From: Candidatus Hodarchaeota archaeon | Lineage (GTDB): Archaea; Asgardarchaeota; Heimdallarchaeia; Hodarchaeales; Hodarchaeaceae | Reading direction: 5' to 3' | NCBI GenBank assembly: GCA_016840285.1 | Contig: JAEOSR010000147.1 | Coordinates: 1 to 10,701, forward strand | Length of the DNA stretch: 10,701 nt | Shown here: positions 1 to 7,079 of the stretch, one piece after another | How the letters are laid out: each line of letters opens with the position of its first letter | Position numbering within the stretch: the first letter of the stretch is position 1 | Notes under the pieces: generated by a model | Seen by the model: the letters and a program-made list of their open reading frames with translations, nothing else | The model's database searches: none | What the model was told of the DNA's origin: nothing | Position numbers and translations under genes: made by a program

Positions 1-586
1 AATTGTTGGAGTACTTGCGGATGGTGGATTTTATAATTGGGATTTAATCCAGTGGCTTATTCATAAGCAAGTTTTTTTTATCATTCGAGGACGTGTTAAT
101 GCAGGTGTTAAACCTTTGGTGCAAAAACACCAAGAAGAGTTATGTCAAAAAGGAACACATTTGGTTGTAGACTATCGACTGAATAAAGGTCATACTCGGA
201 AACGACTTCCCGTTAAGCTCGCTCTTTACCGAGCAGGTGATCGTATCATGGCTTTAATTGTACCTCCCACCTGTACTCTCTCAGGAAGACGGATATATGA
301 GCTTTATCGGCAGCGTTTCACGATTGAGACCTATTATAGGCAGATGCATCGTTTTCAGATTTTTAGTTGTTCCCAACACCCAGTTGTCCGATTTATTATA
401 GTTCTTCTCGCATTTTGGTTATGTAATTTCTGGGCCTACTTTAAAGCACCGCTTAATCTCTTAAAGTCAACTAGTCGTAGGTGTCGGGTGGATTTTGTCT
501 ATACAGCAAACGATTTTTGTGAATTTCTCCGTACATCATGGGATCGGACGCTATTTAATGGACAAGGGGTATTTTCGAGGAGGTGA
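1..586 (+). mobile_element. 3' part of an insertion sequence (IS4 superfamily, ISH3-like)
   Basis: The window opens inside an insertion sequence recognised only by its transposase. The left end and the first catalytic Asp lie outside the window. The right boundary is not fixed: no terminal inverted repeat or target duplication can be identified without the left end, so the element may extend some tens of bases past 586 into the 48-bp gap before the next gene. The transposase is the only plus-strand gene, which fits an independent insertion. Confidence 0.7.
2..586 (+). CDS. DDE transposase, IS4 superfamily / ISH3-like, 5'-truncated by window edge
   Basis: This is the C-terminal part of a DDE transposase that cuts and rejoins DNA at insertion-sequence ends. 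The frame is open from base 2 with no stop, giving about 194 residues; a TTG at 116 is internal and not the true start. Visible residue 7 is the Asp of an A-D-G-G-F-Y motif, the usual second catalytic Asp. The third acidic residue is Glu109, within Y102-x2-R105-x3-E109, which matches the IS4-type YREK signature except that His116 stands where Lys is usual. A hydrophobic stretch ending in L-C-N-F-W follows, as in ISH3-like enzymes. The first catalytic Asp lies outside the window. No frameshift or internal stop is seen here, so the gene could be intact. Family assignment is from motifs only. Confidence 0.85.
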   Translation: MVGVLADGGFYNWDLIQWLIHKQVFFIIRGRVNAGVKPLVQKHQEELCQKGTHLVVDYRLNKGHTRKRLPVKLALYRAGDRIMALIVPPTCTLSGRRIYELYRQRFTIETYYRQMHRFQIFSCSQHPVVRFIIVLLAFWLCNFWAYFKAPLNLLKSTSRRCRVDFVYTANDFCEFLRTSWDRTLFNGQGVFSRR

Positions 587-634
587 TACGAAGTACTGGA
601 GTATTTGACGACATTTAAATCATGCTATTTTAAA

Positions 635-1129
635 TTAATTTTTCTTGTTAAAAAACTCCTCAATCTGTTTTGCATGACCACCTTCGTGCCCCTCACCTTT
701 GTACCTATATTCAAATAAAGAATTTACAGTGACAGGTATATCTTTAGTCCATTCAAAAGGTGCCTGATATTCCCATTCGGAATTTGAAAGACGTATTATT
801 CTTTGAATTAATTCCTCATATGATAATTGCCATTCTTCTAAAATTCGGTCTGAAGACCAGTTTTTTCGTTTCATGGTTTCTTTTTCATTGAATTCAGCTT
901 CAGTAAGCTCCTCTTCATTGATAAACCAAGGTTTTTCATCATTTAAAAGATCATCAATGGCTTTTTTAAGTTCTAAATTCCAAGCAGAGATATGGGCAAT
1001 GATATCTTTGGTTGTCCACTTACCTGAAATTATATCTTCAGAAATTTGGTTCTCTTCTAATCCGTAAATTTCTTTTTCTAGTTTTTCATGATTATGTTTC
1101 AGGAATTGAATGGTTTGTTGCTTATTCAT
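635..1129 (-). CDS. DinB-like (DfsB-type) four-helix-bundle protein
   Basis: A small protein of 164 residues, mostly helical and highly charged, resembling the DinB/DfsB superfamily of four-helix bundles that often bind a metal through three His. The candidate ligands are visible: His46 in a K-D-I-I-A-H-I-S-A-W segment typical of helix 2, and His148 and His152 in a C-terminal H-x3-H. A W-T-T-K-D motif precedes the first His, as in the family. Members include thiol-dependent S-transferases and genotoxin-resistance proteins, but the substrate cannot be told from sequence. I chose ATG at 1129 because GGTGA lies 8 bases upstream; an in-frame GTG at 1141 would add four residues but overlaps that ribosome-binding site. 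It starts 43 bp after the acetyltransferase gene and is probably the last gene of that transcript. Confidence 0.75.
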   Translation of the reverse strand: MNKQQTIQFLKHNHEKLEKEIYGLEENQISEDIISGKWTTKDIIAHISAWNLELKKAIDDLLNDEKPWFINEEELTEAEFNEKETMKRKNWSSDRILEEWQLSYEELIQRIIRLSNSEWEYQAPFEWTKDIPVTVNSLFEYRYKGEGHEGGHAKQIEEFFNKKN

Positions 1130-1172
1130 TTGTACTTTCACCTTTCATAACGCTGGATAATAAATTGTTCAG

Positions 1173-2057
1173 TCAACCCATTGCAGGGGCTGTAATGCTG
1201 TAAATTAGCTCCGAACTACGATTCTTCCTTTGATTAGTCCCATAACGCATACGAAATGAGTAATTATATTCTTTAAATCCCAAGTGATTAAAGAATTGCA
1301 ATGGAATGTTAGATGTCTTTGTAACTCCCACAAGGATCGATTCACATTGCTTACAATGGGGTGTGCCTATCTGAATCAATTTACTTACTAAATCAAGAGC
1401 AATAGTAGAGCTTCCAGCTACTAATGGGCCAATTGAGAAAGAATTTTTAGAATAACGTATGAATCCATAACCTTCAACCGTATTGTCTTGGATAAATATC
1501 ACTCCTTCACTTTTGGGATTCTTCAACATAATTTGAAATATCTTAAACCTCTCTGCTCCGAAAATGAGTAAATCAAATTTCCCAATATCTTCGAGGTGTT
1601 CGCTATGTACACGAATACTTTGTGGAGAAGAAATTAATGATTCTGTAAGGGTAGATATTGACACTTTGAGGTGGTATGATCGTTCGATTTTTATGAAATG
1701 AAACTTCTCATAAAAGCTTACGACATTAGGAACAGCGTCTAAGAGAATTTCTCTACAACCAATCTCTAATAGCTGATTCACAGCTTTTAAGAATAGAATT
1801 CTACCAATCCCCTTCTTTTGATATTTTTCATCAACAATTAGAAATCCTATCCATCCTGTGAAAGGAGGATAATAAAAGGTCATAACTATTCCAAAAGGTT
1901 GTTGGGTGACAGAATCTTCTGCAAGATATGCAGAGTAACTGAATTCCAAAAATCTCTCTGGTATTTTTTGACTAAATCCCCATTTAACCTGAGAATCAAG
2001 ACGCTTTAGAAAATCCGCATCTGTTTCATTTAAGGCTCGAATATGGATTGATGACAT
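1173..2057 (-). CDS. Two-domain GNAT-family N-acetyltransferase
   Basis: A soluble 294-residue protein with two GNAT-like halves. The N-terminal half is a standard acetyl-CoA binding GNAT domain: a V-D-E-K-Y-Q-K-K-G-I-G-R stretch (near residues 74-85) carries the Q-x-x-G-x-G/A pyrophosphate-binding loop of motif A, followed by the F-Y-E-K-F-H-F element of motif B. The C-terminal half contains S-I-G-P-L-V-A and a late N-H-L-G-F-K-E-Y segment, like the second domain of YitH-type acetyltransferases (Acetyltransf_18 group). The acceptor substrate is unknown. I prefer ATG at 2057 because GGAGAG lies 8 bases upstream. A GTG at 2084 would add nine residues and overlap the TAG stop of the preceding gene. 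It lies 26 bp after the YaeQ-like gene. Confidence 0.85.
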   Translation of the reverse strand: MSSIHIRALNETDADFLKRLDSQVKWGFSQKIPERFLEFSYSAYLAEDSVTQQPFGIVMTFYYPPFTGWIGFLIVDEKYQKKGIGRILFLKAVNQLLEIGCREILLDAVPNVVSFYEKFHFIKIERSYHLKVSISTLTESLISSPQSIRVHSEHLEDIGKFDLLIFGAERFKIFQIMLKNPKSEGVIFIQDNTVEGYGFIRYSKNSFSIGPLVAGSSTIALDLVSKLIQIGTPHCKQCESILVGVTKTSNIPLQFFNHLGFKEYNYSFRMRYGTNQRKNRSSELIYSITAPAMG

Positions 2058-2083
2058 AAAATCATCTCTCCAAAGTATTGTCA

Positions 2084-2701
2084 CTAAATTTGTGTTTTGT
2101 TAGTGGTAGGAAGAACATGAAATTCTAAAGAAATTGGATCAATATTACTCGCTCTCACATTTATCATCATTGAAGTATTCGAATGTCTGTTTATCCCCCA
2201 TAGTGGCTTTTTTATATCAATACTTTCCTCAAGAGATTCCCAATTGGTTTTTGAAGTTTCAATTCCTATCAGTTGAATATTAGAAGCCAGAAAATCTCTC
2301 TCATTTTTTGATTTTATGTTTTTAATGGTTCGAGTTAATGATTGTTTTGAATGGATCCAAATAATTTGACTAAGAGGAAGAGCACGACTTAATTTTTTTA
2401 ATTTCTTGAGTTTCACATGTTTACATTCAATCCACAAATCTGGAATCAATTTATCCTTTGTGGGGATTTCAGGTTGTCTCCAGGCAATTAAATCAGGTTT
2501 GAAACGGTTCACTCGGAAATGTGGTTCAATAATTAGATTCTTTTCCCAAAAATAACAATAGGTTAATCCTTTCAGAACAATATGTCGATTTGATTCCATT
2601 CGCCCTTTTCGTACGATTAGCTGTCGAGACTCCACTTCTCCTTCAACAGTATTTTCCCAAATTATTCTAAACGTTAATTTTCGTGAAAGTGGATTGGTCA
2701 T
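2084..2701 (-). CDS. YaeQ-like PD-(D/E)XK superfamily protein
   Basis: A 205-residue soluble protein resembling the YaeQ family, which adopts the PD-(D/E)XK nuclease fold. The signature is readable: K-P-D at 68-70, then W-I-E-C-K at 90-94, giving Asp70, Glu92 and Lys94 as the candidate catalytic triad, with Glu59 a possible extra acidic ligand. The region after it (K-x-K-K-L-K-K-L, then I-I-W-I-H) matches the YaeQ pattern of a basic helix followed by a beta strand. An N-terminal beta-rich segment with an R-H-I-V-L-K element also fits. The C-terminal ~90 residues are not recognised. YaeQ itself has no firmly established function, so nuclease activity is a possibility only. The gene begins 24 bp after kynU and ends with TAG; a weak GGT element precedes the ATG. 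Confidence 0.7.
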   Translation of the reverse strand: MTNPLSRKLTFRIIWENTVEGEVESRQLIVRKGRMESNRHIVLKGLTYCYFWEKNLIIEPHFRVNRFKPDLIAWRQPEIPTKDKLIPDLWIECKHVKLKKLKKLSRALPLSQIIWIHSKQSLTRTIKNIKSKNERDFLASNIQLIGIETSKTNWESLEESIDIKKPLWGINRHSNTSMMINVRASNIDPISLEFHVLPTTNKTQI

Positions 2702-2725
2702 TACATTACTACCAGTATTATCTGG

Positions 2726-3994
2726 TTATTTAGAAAAATTCTGGTATTCTTGGTTATCGATTATTTCTTGAAGAATCTGTACAATTTGCCAGACTTCATA
2801 ATATGTATTGTATAATGCAACAGGAGCAACTCTTATGATATCAGGAGGACGGAAGTCAGTCACTACACCTCTAGCTTTTAAGGCCTCACTAATCCTCAAT
2901 GCTTCGTCGTGTTCAATGGCAATATGTCCAGTTCTTCGATTTGGATCGCGAGGAGTACCTACATCGAAGTTGTAAGGATTGTTTGTAAGGAGGTGGTCTG
3001 TTAGAAAGATTAAGTATGAAGTCATATTAATTGATTTTTCCCTAATTCTGTCTAGTCCTGCCTCTAACGTAACATCTAAAGCACCTTCAATTGGTGCGGA
3101 ACATAGAATGTTGGAACTGGACATTTGCCATCCCCCTGCTGATCTAGCATGCTCGAAGTCGAGGAGCATCTCGAATTGTTTCTCCTTCACATAACCAAAC
3201 CATCCAGTAAGTCCTGGGTCTTTATCGAAGTGTTTTTTATTGATATAGAGAAAAGCTGTGCCCCCAGGACCAGAATTAAGATACTTATAACTACACCAGA
3301 CTGCAAAATCAACTTCCCAATCATCAAAATAATGAGGAACAGCTCCCACGGAATGACAACAATCAAAACCAATGGGAATATCTCGTATATGTGCTTCTTC
3401 TGTTAAATAAGCCATGTCAAGCAATTGACCACTACGATAAAGAGCCGATGGAAGCATGATCAGAGCAATCTCATCGGTCATAAGTTCAACAATCTTTTTT
3501 TCTTCAAGAAATCGGCCATTAGATGGTGTAAGTACTAGGTGGTGCTCTGGATCCAATCCTTTGAGTCTTATCTGACTTTTTAAGGCGTAAATGTCAGTGG
3601 GGAAATCTAGTTCATCAGCAAGTATTTTCGTTTTCTTCCCCTTCGGGTGATAAAAAGTACTTACAAGCGAGTGTAGATTAACAGTTGTTGTACCCGTTGC
3701 AACGACTTCATTTGGTTCAGCTCCAACTAAAGGAGCCGCCTTAGCTCCCATATTTTCACCATAATACCACCATGGTTGTTCGCTCTCAAACCATCCTTGA
3801 ATTCCTAATCTTTTCCATTCTTTCATTACCCTGAGAAGACATTTTTCAGCATCTTTTGGGAATAAACCTAACGAGTTTCCATCAAGATATATTGTATCAT
3901 CAGGAATAAAAAATCGCGAACGAAATTTTGCTAAGGGGTCTTCCAAATCTAATTGTTTGGCGTGTTCTTCCGCTGTTGTAAATGGGCGTTGCAC
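2726..3994 (-). CDS. kynU: Kynureninase (PLP-dependent)
   Basis: Kynureninase hydrolyses L-kynurenine to anthranilate and L-alanine (and 3-hydroxykynurenine to 3-hydroxyanthranilate) in tryptophan catabolism and de novo NAD synthesis. The 422-residue protein is full length for the family and cytosolic, a fold-type I PLP enzyme. Landmarks: Y-L-D-G-N-S-L-G at 36-43, the phosphate-binding G-T-T-T at 101-104, Asp211 and His214 in F-D-C-C-H-S-V-G, and the PLP Schiff-base lysine Lys237 in C-S-Y-K-Y-L-N followed by S-G-P-G-G. The start is GTG at 3994; no other in-frame start lies close upstream and the N-terminus aligns sensibly with bacterial kynureninases. The ribosome-binding site is weak (GAGAG about 9 bases upstream). 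It heads a likely four-gene transcript. No other kynurenine-pathway gene is in the window. Confidence 0.95.
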   Translation of the reverse strand: MQRPFTTAEEHAKQLDLEDPLAKFRSRFFIPDDTIYLDGNSLGLFPKDAEKCLLRVMKEWKRLGIQGWFESEQPWWYYGENMGAKAAPLVGAEPNEVVATGTTTVNLHSLVSTFYHPKGKKTKILADELDFPTDIYALKSQIRLKGLDPEHHLVLTPSNGRFLEEKKIVELMTDEIALIMLPSALYRSGQLLDMAYLTEEAHIRDIPIGFDCCHSVGAVPHYFDDWEVDFAVWCSYKYLNSGPGGTAFLYINKKHFDKDPGLTGWFGYVKEKQFEMLLDFEHARSAGGWQMSSSNILCSAPIEGALDVTLEAGLDRIREKSINMTSYLIFLTDHLLTNNPYNFDVGTPRDPNRRTGHIAIEHDEALRISEALKARGVVTDFRPPDIIRVAPVALYNTYYEVWQIVQILQEIIDNQEYQNFSK

Positions 3995-4059
3995 TTTCTT
4001 TACTCTCAGAAAAGATCGCTATTCTCTGTGATGGATAAAAAAAAGTCTTTTTAATAGGA
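3995..4059 (-). promoter_or_regulatory. 65-bp intergenic region upstream of kynU (probable promoter)
   Basis: This short AT-rich gap separates the metal-handling operon from kynU. It holds the T8 terminator and probably the kynU promoter. A convincing TATA box with a B-recognition element is not evident; A/T-rich candidates are the segment at about 4046-4057 and the T-rich tract itself. Assignment rests on the presence of a terminator and the change of gene set, so kynU could also be read through from upstream. Confidence 0.3.
4037..4044 (-). terminator. T8 tract terminator after the CDF transporter gene
   Basis: On the minus strand eight consecutive T residues follow the TAA stop (4060-4062) of the transporter gene by about 15 bases. 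Archaeal RNA polymerase stops at such T-tracts without a stem-loop, and none is visible here. It would end the NifX/ATPase/transporter transcript before kynU. Confidence 0.55.
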
Positions 4060-5328
4060 TTATTTTTCTATTTCTTGAGCTTTTGCTTGGGAGTTCATAA
4101 ATTCATCAAGAATATTTTGAATTGAATCCCCATGATACTGATAGAGATTTACGTTGTTTTCCGCGAGAACAGCTTTAGGCCCTATGCCAAAGGTTTTAAG
4201 ATCCTTAACAACTAAGATGTCTAGTTTCTTCTTAGTAAGAAGTTCAGCAGCTAAAATTCCTCGTTTCCGATCAGCTAGTCGGTGTGGATTTTCAACTAGA
4301 CTAGTTGAAATGATTTTTTGTGTAGTAATATCAATTTTTGCAATTAAAAAAGCAGGAGCTAATCCAAAATGTTCAGCAGGAGATGTTTCAAGAGTGGTAT
4401 CAATAGAAGAAACAGCAATCCCTACAATGAATTGTGTTTTCTCAATAGGTTCCACGCTTATCATGATACTATCTAATTGAGGAATGGCCTTTTTCAAAGT
4501 TGATTCTAATTCATGAGTCACTCCTGTAAGAGATTTCACTGTTTCTGATGAAAGCATTCTGATTTCAATATCAGCGAAATAAAAAGGGCCAGAGCGTCTC
4601 ATTCTCACATTTATTACCTTTTTTACCTCGGAAAATTGTAAAATGATTGATTCAATCTGTTCGATGAGCTCTGGATCCTCTAAAGCGTCCAATAAAGATA
4701 ATAGTGAATTTTTACTGAAAACTAAACCTGTTTTTATAATAAATAAGCCTATTATCCATCCTACAATCCCTTCTAATTGAGGTAAGTTGACTATATGAGC
4801 TAAAATTCCTATAAAAACTAATGAGTTCATTAAGATGTCCAATTGGAATTCTTTAGCGGTACTAATCAGCGCATTTGACGCAATCCTAGAACCGATTTTC
4901 AAATTGTAACGATACAACCCAAATGCTACAAAGATAGACATTGCTGATATAAAAAGCCCAAGAATAGGTTGATTCAAGGAACTGGGAGTCATGATAATAC
5001 GAGAACTTTCAATAATAACATCTATACCAAATAGGAGAATGAATATAGCTACAATTAAGGTAGCTAATGTTTCTAAACGATAATATCCATAAGGAAAGCG
5101 TTTTGAAGGATCTTTTTGAGAAAACCTAAGGCCTAGAAATACTGCGATTGAAGCTATCAAATCAGTCAAAGCATCAAACCCAGACGCGATTAAGGCGATA
5201 CTGCCAATAACAACTCCAGTTGTTATTTTGAATATGATTAAAAAAACGTTACATATCATGGAGACGAATGTAGCCTTTTCTCCCTCCTCTAACAGTTTTT
5301 TTCTTTCCTGGTTGGCCAGATTAATCAC
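4060..5328 (-). CDS. Cation diffusion facilitator fused to a C-terminal NifX-like domain
   Basis: A 422-residue membrane protein. Residues about 20-210 form the six-helix CDF transporter that exports divalent metals by proton antiport; residues about 215-295 are the cytoplasmic ferredoxin-like CDF domain; residues about 300-410 form a third domain resembling the dinitrogenase iron-molybdenum cofactor (NifX/NifB C-terminal) family, starting V-G-I-A-V-S-S. The F-P-Y-G-Y-Y-R-L-E motif (78-86) after helix 2 is a CDF hallmark, with Tyr where His is common. The metal site reads Asp52-x3-Asp56 in helix 2 and Glu160-x3-Asp164 in helix 5, lacking the usual His, so the substrate may not be zinc. The GTG start overlaps the preceding TGA (GTGA) and has no clear ribosome-binding site, suggesting translational coupling. 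It is the last gene of its operon; iron or another cofactor metal is inferred from context. Confidence 0.9.
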   Translation of the reverse strand: MINLANQERKKLLEEGEKATFVSMICNVFLIIFKITTGVVIGSIALIASGFDALTDLIASIAVFLGLRFSQKDPSKRFPYGYYRLETLATLIVAIFILLFGIDVIIESSRIIMTPSSLNQPILGLFISAMSIFVAFGLYRYNLKIGSRIASNALISTAKEFQLDILMNSLVFIGILAHIVNLPQLEGIVGWIIGLFIIKTGLVFSKNSLLSLLDALEDPELIEQIESIILQFSEVKKVINVRMRRSGPFYFADIEIRMLSSETVKSLTGVTHELESTLKKAIPQLDSIMISVEPIEKTQFIVGIAVSSIDTTLETSPAEHFGLAPAFLIAKIDITTQKIISTSLVENPHRLADRKRGILAAELLTKKKLDILVVKDLKTFGIGPKAVLAENNVNLYQYHGDSIQNILDEFMNSQAKAQEIEK

Positions 5329-6215
5329 TGACTTGGTAGATCTAATATTTTTTGGATTTTAAGCCACATCTCATTCAAAGGCTCGATAAATGATGTGATC
5401 TTATGTTCTAGAATTGTCTGTCCATTGACCATTGCTTGATAGATCTCCATATTATACGGGAATTCTCCTACTATTGGGATCTGTTCCTCATTACAGAATA
5501 TAACGATGTTTTCCCGTTGTTCTTCATTAATAGTTGATTTATTAATGACAATTGCAGCATCTAATTTAAAGAAATATGCGAGTTCGAGTGTACGTTTCAT
5601 GTCATGTATCGCTGTGGTTGTTGGTTCTACAACTATGAGAACAAGCTTCGCATTAGTCAATGAAGCAATGACGGGACATGCTATCCCTGGACTTCCATCA
5701 ACTATAACAAGCTCTTTGTTAAGTTGGTGTGCTTTTTTATGACTTTTCTGAATGACTTCACTGACCAATTTTCCTGAATTTTCGGCTCCTATATCTAATT
5801 GGGCGTGGATAAAAGAACCGAAACGTGTTTCTGCTTCATAAATCATACCTGATGGTTGAATTTCCATATTTATTGCTTTTTCGGGGCAAATCCAGGCACA
5901 AGCTCCACAACCTTCACAACGGATTGTGTCAATTTCCAAATCCGTGGTAATAGCTTCAAAACGACAAACCTCGAGGCATTTCCCACAATTTGTACATTTA
6001 TCCTGATTTTTAATTGCTAATTTACCACTCATAAACCGTTCAGAGGAAATATTTTCAGGATCCAAAAGTAAATGAAGATTAGGTGCATCTACATCGCAAT
6101 CTGCCAGTATTGAAAAAGGGGATGATAGTTGAGCAAGAGCAGCTGTAATTGTTGTTTTTCCTGTTCCTCCCTTTCCAGAAATAACAGTAATCTGCTTTTT
6201 TGTGTCTGTTGTCAT
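5325..6215 (-). CDS. MinD/Mrp-type P-loop ATPase with inserted 2x[4Fe-4S] ferredoxin domain (second of pair)
   Basis: A 296-residue cytosolic ATPase of the deviant-Walker (SIMIBI) class, like COG1149 proteins. It has the G-K-G-G-T-G-K-T P-loop at 14-21, D-C-D-V-D at 39-43, and D-G-S-P-G from Asp173. Between these lies a ferredoxin insert with two complete C-x2-C-x2-C-x3-C clusters: Cys74/77/80/84 and Cys100/103/106/110. Related Mrp/NBP35 ATPases carry Fe-S clusters to target proteins; for the ferredoxin-inserted kind the partner is not established. The ATG overlaps the previous ATPase stop as ATGA, and GGAGA lies 7 bases upstream. It is a diverged paralogue of its neighbour and the two may form a heterodimer (inference). 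Its stop overlaps the GTG of the transporter gene. Confidence 0.92.
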   Translation of the reverse strand: MTTDTKKQITVISGKGGTGKTTITAALAQLSSPFSILADCDVDAPNLHLLLDPENISSERFMSGKLAIKNQDKCTNCGKCLEVCRFEAITTDLEIDTIRCEGCGACAWICPEKAINMEIQPSGMIYEAETRFGSFIHAQLDIGAENSGKLVSEVIQKSHKKAHQLNKELVIVDGSPGIACPVIASLTNAKLVLIVVEPTTTAIHDMKRTLELAYFFKLDAAIVINKSTINEEQRENIVIFCNEEQIPIVGEFPYNMEIYQAMVNGQTILEHKITSFIEPLNEMWLKIQKILDLPSQ

Positions 6216-7066
6216 TTTTCGTTCTCCAAAATCTTATTCCATAAATTTGAAAATGACCCATCATATTTAGTTGTTATTCCAATGAGAGGGAGACTATTTG
6301 AATAAAGGTGTATAATTTCCTTGTCGTGAGGAATTTCTAATAGTAAATTATACCCATTACCTTTTGTCAAACGAGTGATTCGGTCATCACCAACATCAGA
6401 TCGGTTATTCACAATTCCAAAGGGTATTTTGAGCTGCTTTACAAGATCGATTGCAATAAGGAGGTCATGTTCTCCAGCAGGTGTAGGTTCTGTAACTAAA
6501 ACTGCATAATCTGTTCCAGAAAGCGCTTCTATAACGGGACAGGCTGCTCCAGGGGGGAGATCCAAGATTACATGTTCATTCTTTAATTTTAATGCGGCTT
6601 TTTTTAGTTCATGAATGATTGGAGTTGCTAGAGCTTCCCCCACTTTTAAAGTTCCTTCAAAAAACACTAAATTGTCTGTTTTATTATTTGATTTACGAAT
6701 AACTCCCAATGGATGAGATTCTTCTGTAATGGCATCTTCTGGACAAGCTAGAGAACATAATCCACATCCATGACACAATTCTTCAAATATCATAACCTGA
6801 TTTGGAAGAACTGCTAATGCATTGAACTCACACAAATCAGCACAAAGTCCACAATGAGTACAGGCTGATTCATCGACAACTGGTCTTTGTACATTGACGT
6901 CTTGAAAATGAGTCATAGGAAAGTGAAGAAAGTGGTTATCATTTGGTTCTTCAACATCTAAGTCAAATAGGGCTACTTTGGAAAATTTTGCTAGATAAAG
7001 TGCTAAGTTCACCGCAATAGTTGTTTTTCCAGTCCCCCCTTTACCAGATGCGACACTGACGATCGT
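6212..7066 (-). CDS. MinD/Mrp-type P-loop ATPase with inserted 2x[4Fe-4S] ferredoxin domain (first of pair); non-canonical start
   Basis: A paralogue of the next gene with the same plan. Counting from ACG at 7066 it has 284 residues: G-K-G-G-T-G-K-T P-loop at 8-15, D-L-D from Asp35, ferredoxin Cys69/72/75/79 and Cys98/101/104/108, and D-L-P-P-G from Asp169. The first ATG/GTG/TTG in frame is GTG at 7012, which would remove the whole P-loop, so it cannot be the true start of a working ATPase. Upstream the frame stays open to the TAG (7079-7081) that ends the preceding gene, with no ATG, GTG or TTG. A strong GGAGG (7075-7079) lies 8 bases before ACG at 7066 and 5 before CTA at 7069; I place the start at ACG. 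Readthrough of TAG or a sequencing error are alternatives. Role as for the neighbour: probable Fe-S or metal cofactor handling. Confidence 0.8.
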   Translation of the reverse strand, partial: TIVSVASGKGGTGKTTIAVNLALYLAKFSKVALFDLDVEEPNDNHFLHFPMTHFQDVNVQRPVVDESACTHCGLCADLCEFNALAVLPNQVMIFEELCHGCGLCSLACPEDAITEESHPLGVIRKSNNKTDNLVFFEGTLKVGEALATPIIHELKKAALKLKNEHVILDLPPGAACPVIEALSGTDYAVLVTEPTPAGEHDLLIAIDLVKQLKIPFGIVNNRSDVGDDRITRLTKGNGYNLLLEIPHDKEIIHLYSNSLPLIGITTKYDGSFSNLWNKILENEK

Positions 7067-7074
7067 TAGGTTAT

Positions 7075-7079
7075 CCTCC
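7075..7079 (-). promoter_or_regulatory. GGAGG ribosome-binding site that places the first ATPase start
   Basis: A perfect GGAGG overlaps the last base of the upstream TAG stop (TAGGAGG). It is 8 bases before ACG at 7066 and 55 or more bases before the GTG at 7012. This argues that translation begins near 7066 and that the two genes are translationally coupled. Confidence 0.7.

Noticed and set aside
116..586. TTG at 116 as the transposase start
   Set aside because: The same frame is open back to base 2 and encodes the A-D-G-G-F-Y motif with the catalytic Asp, so the gene starts outside the window.
4154..4480. Plus-strand frame of 108 codons opposite the transporter gene
   Set aside because: It lies entirely antisense to the clearly homologous CDF-NifX gene, with no recognisable domain; the same holds for the other short plus-strand frames opposite kynU and the surface gene.
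6212..7012. GTG at 7012 as the ATPase start
   Set aside because: It would delete the complete P-loop, which is encoded in frame immediately upstream, and it lacks a ribosome-binding site at the right distance.
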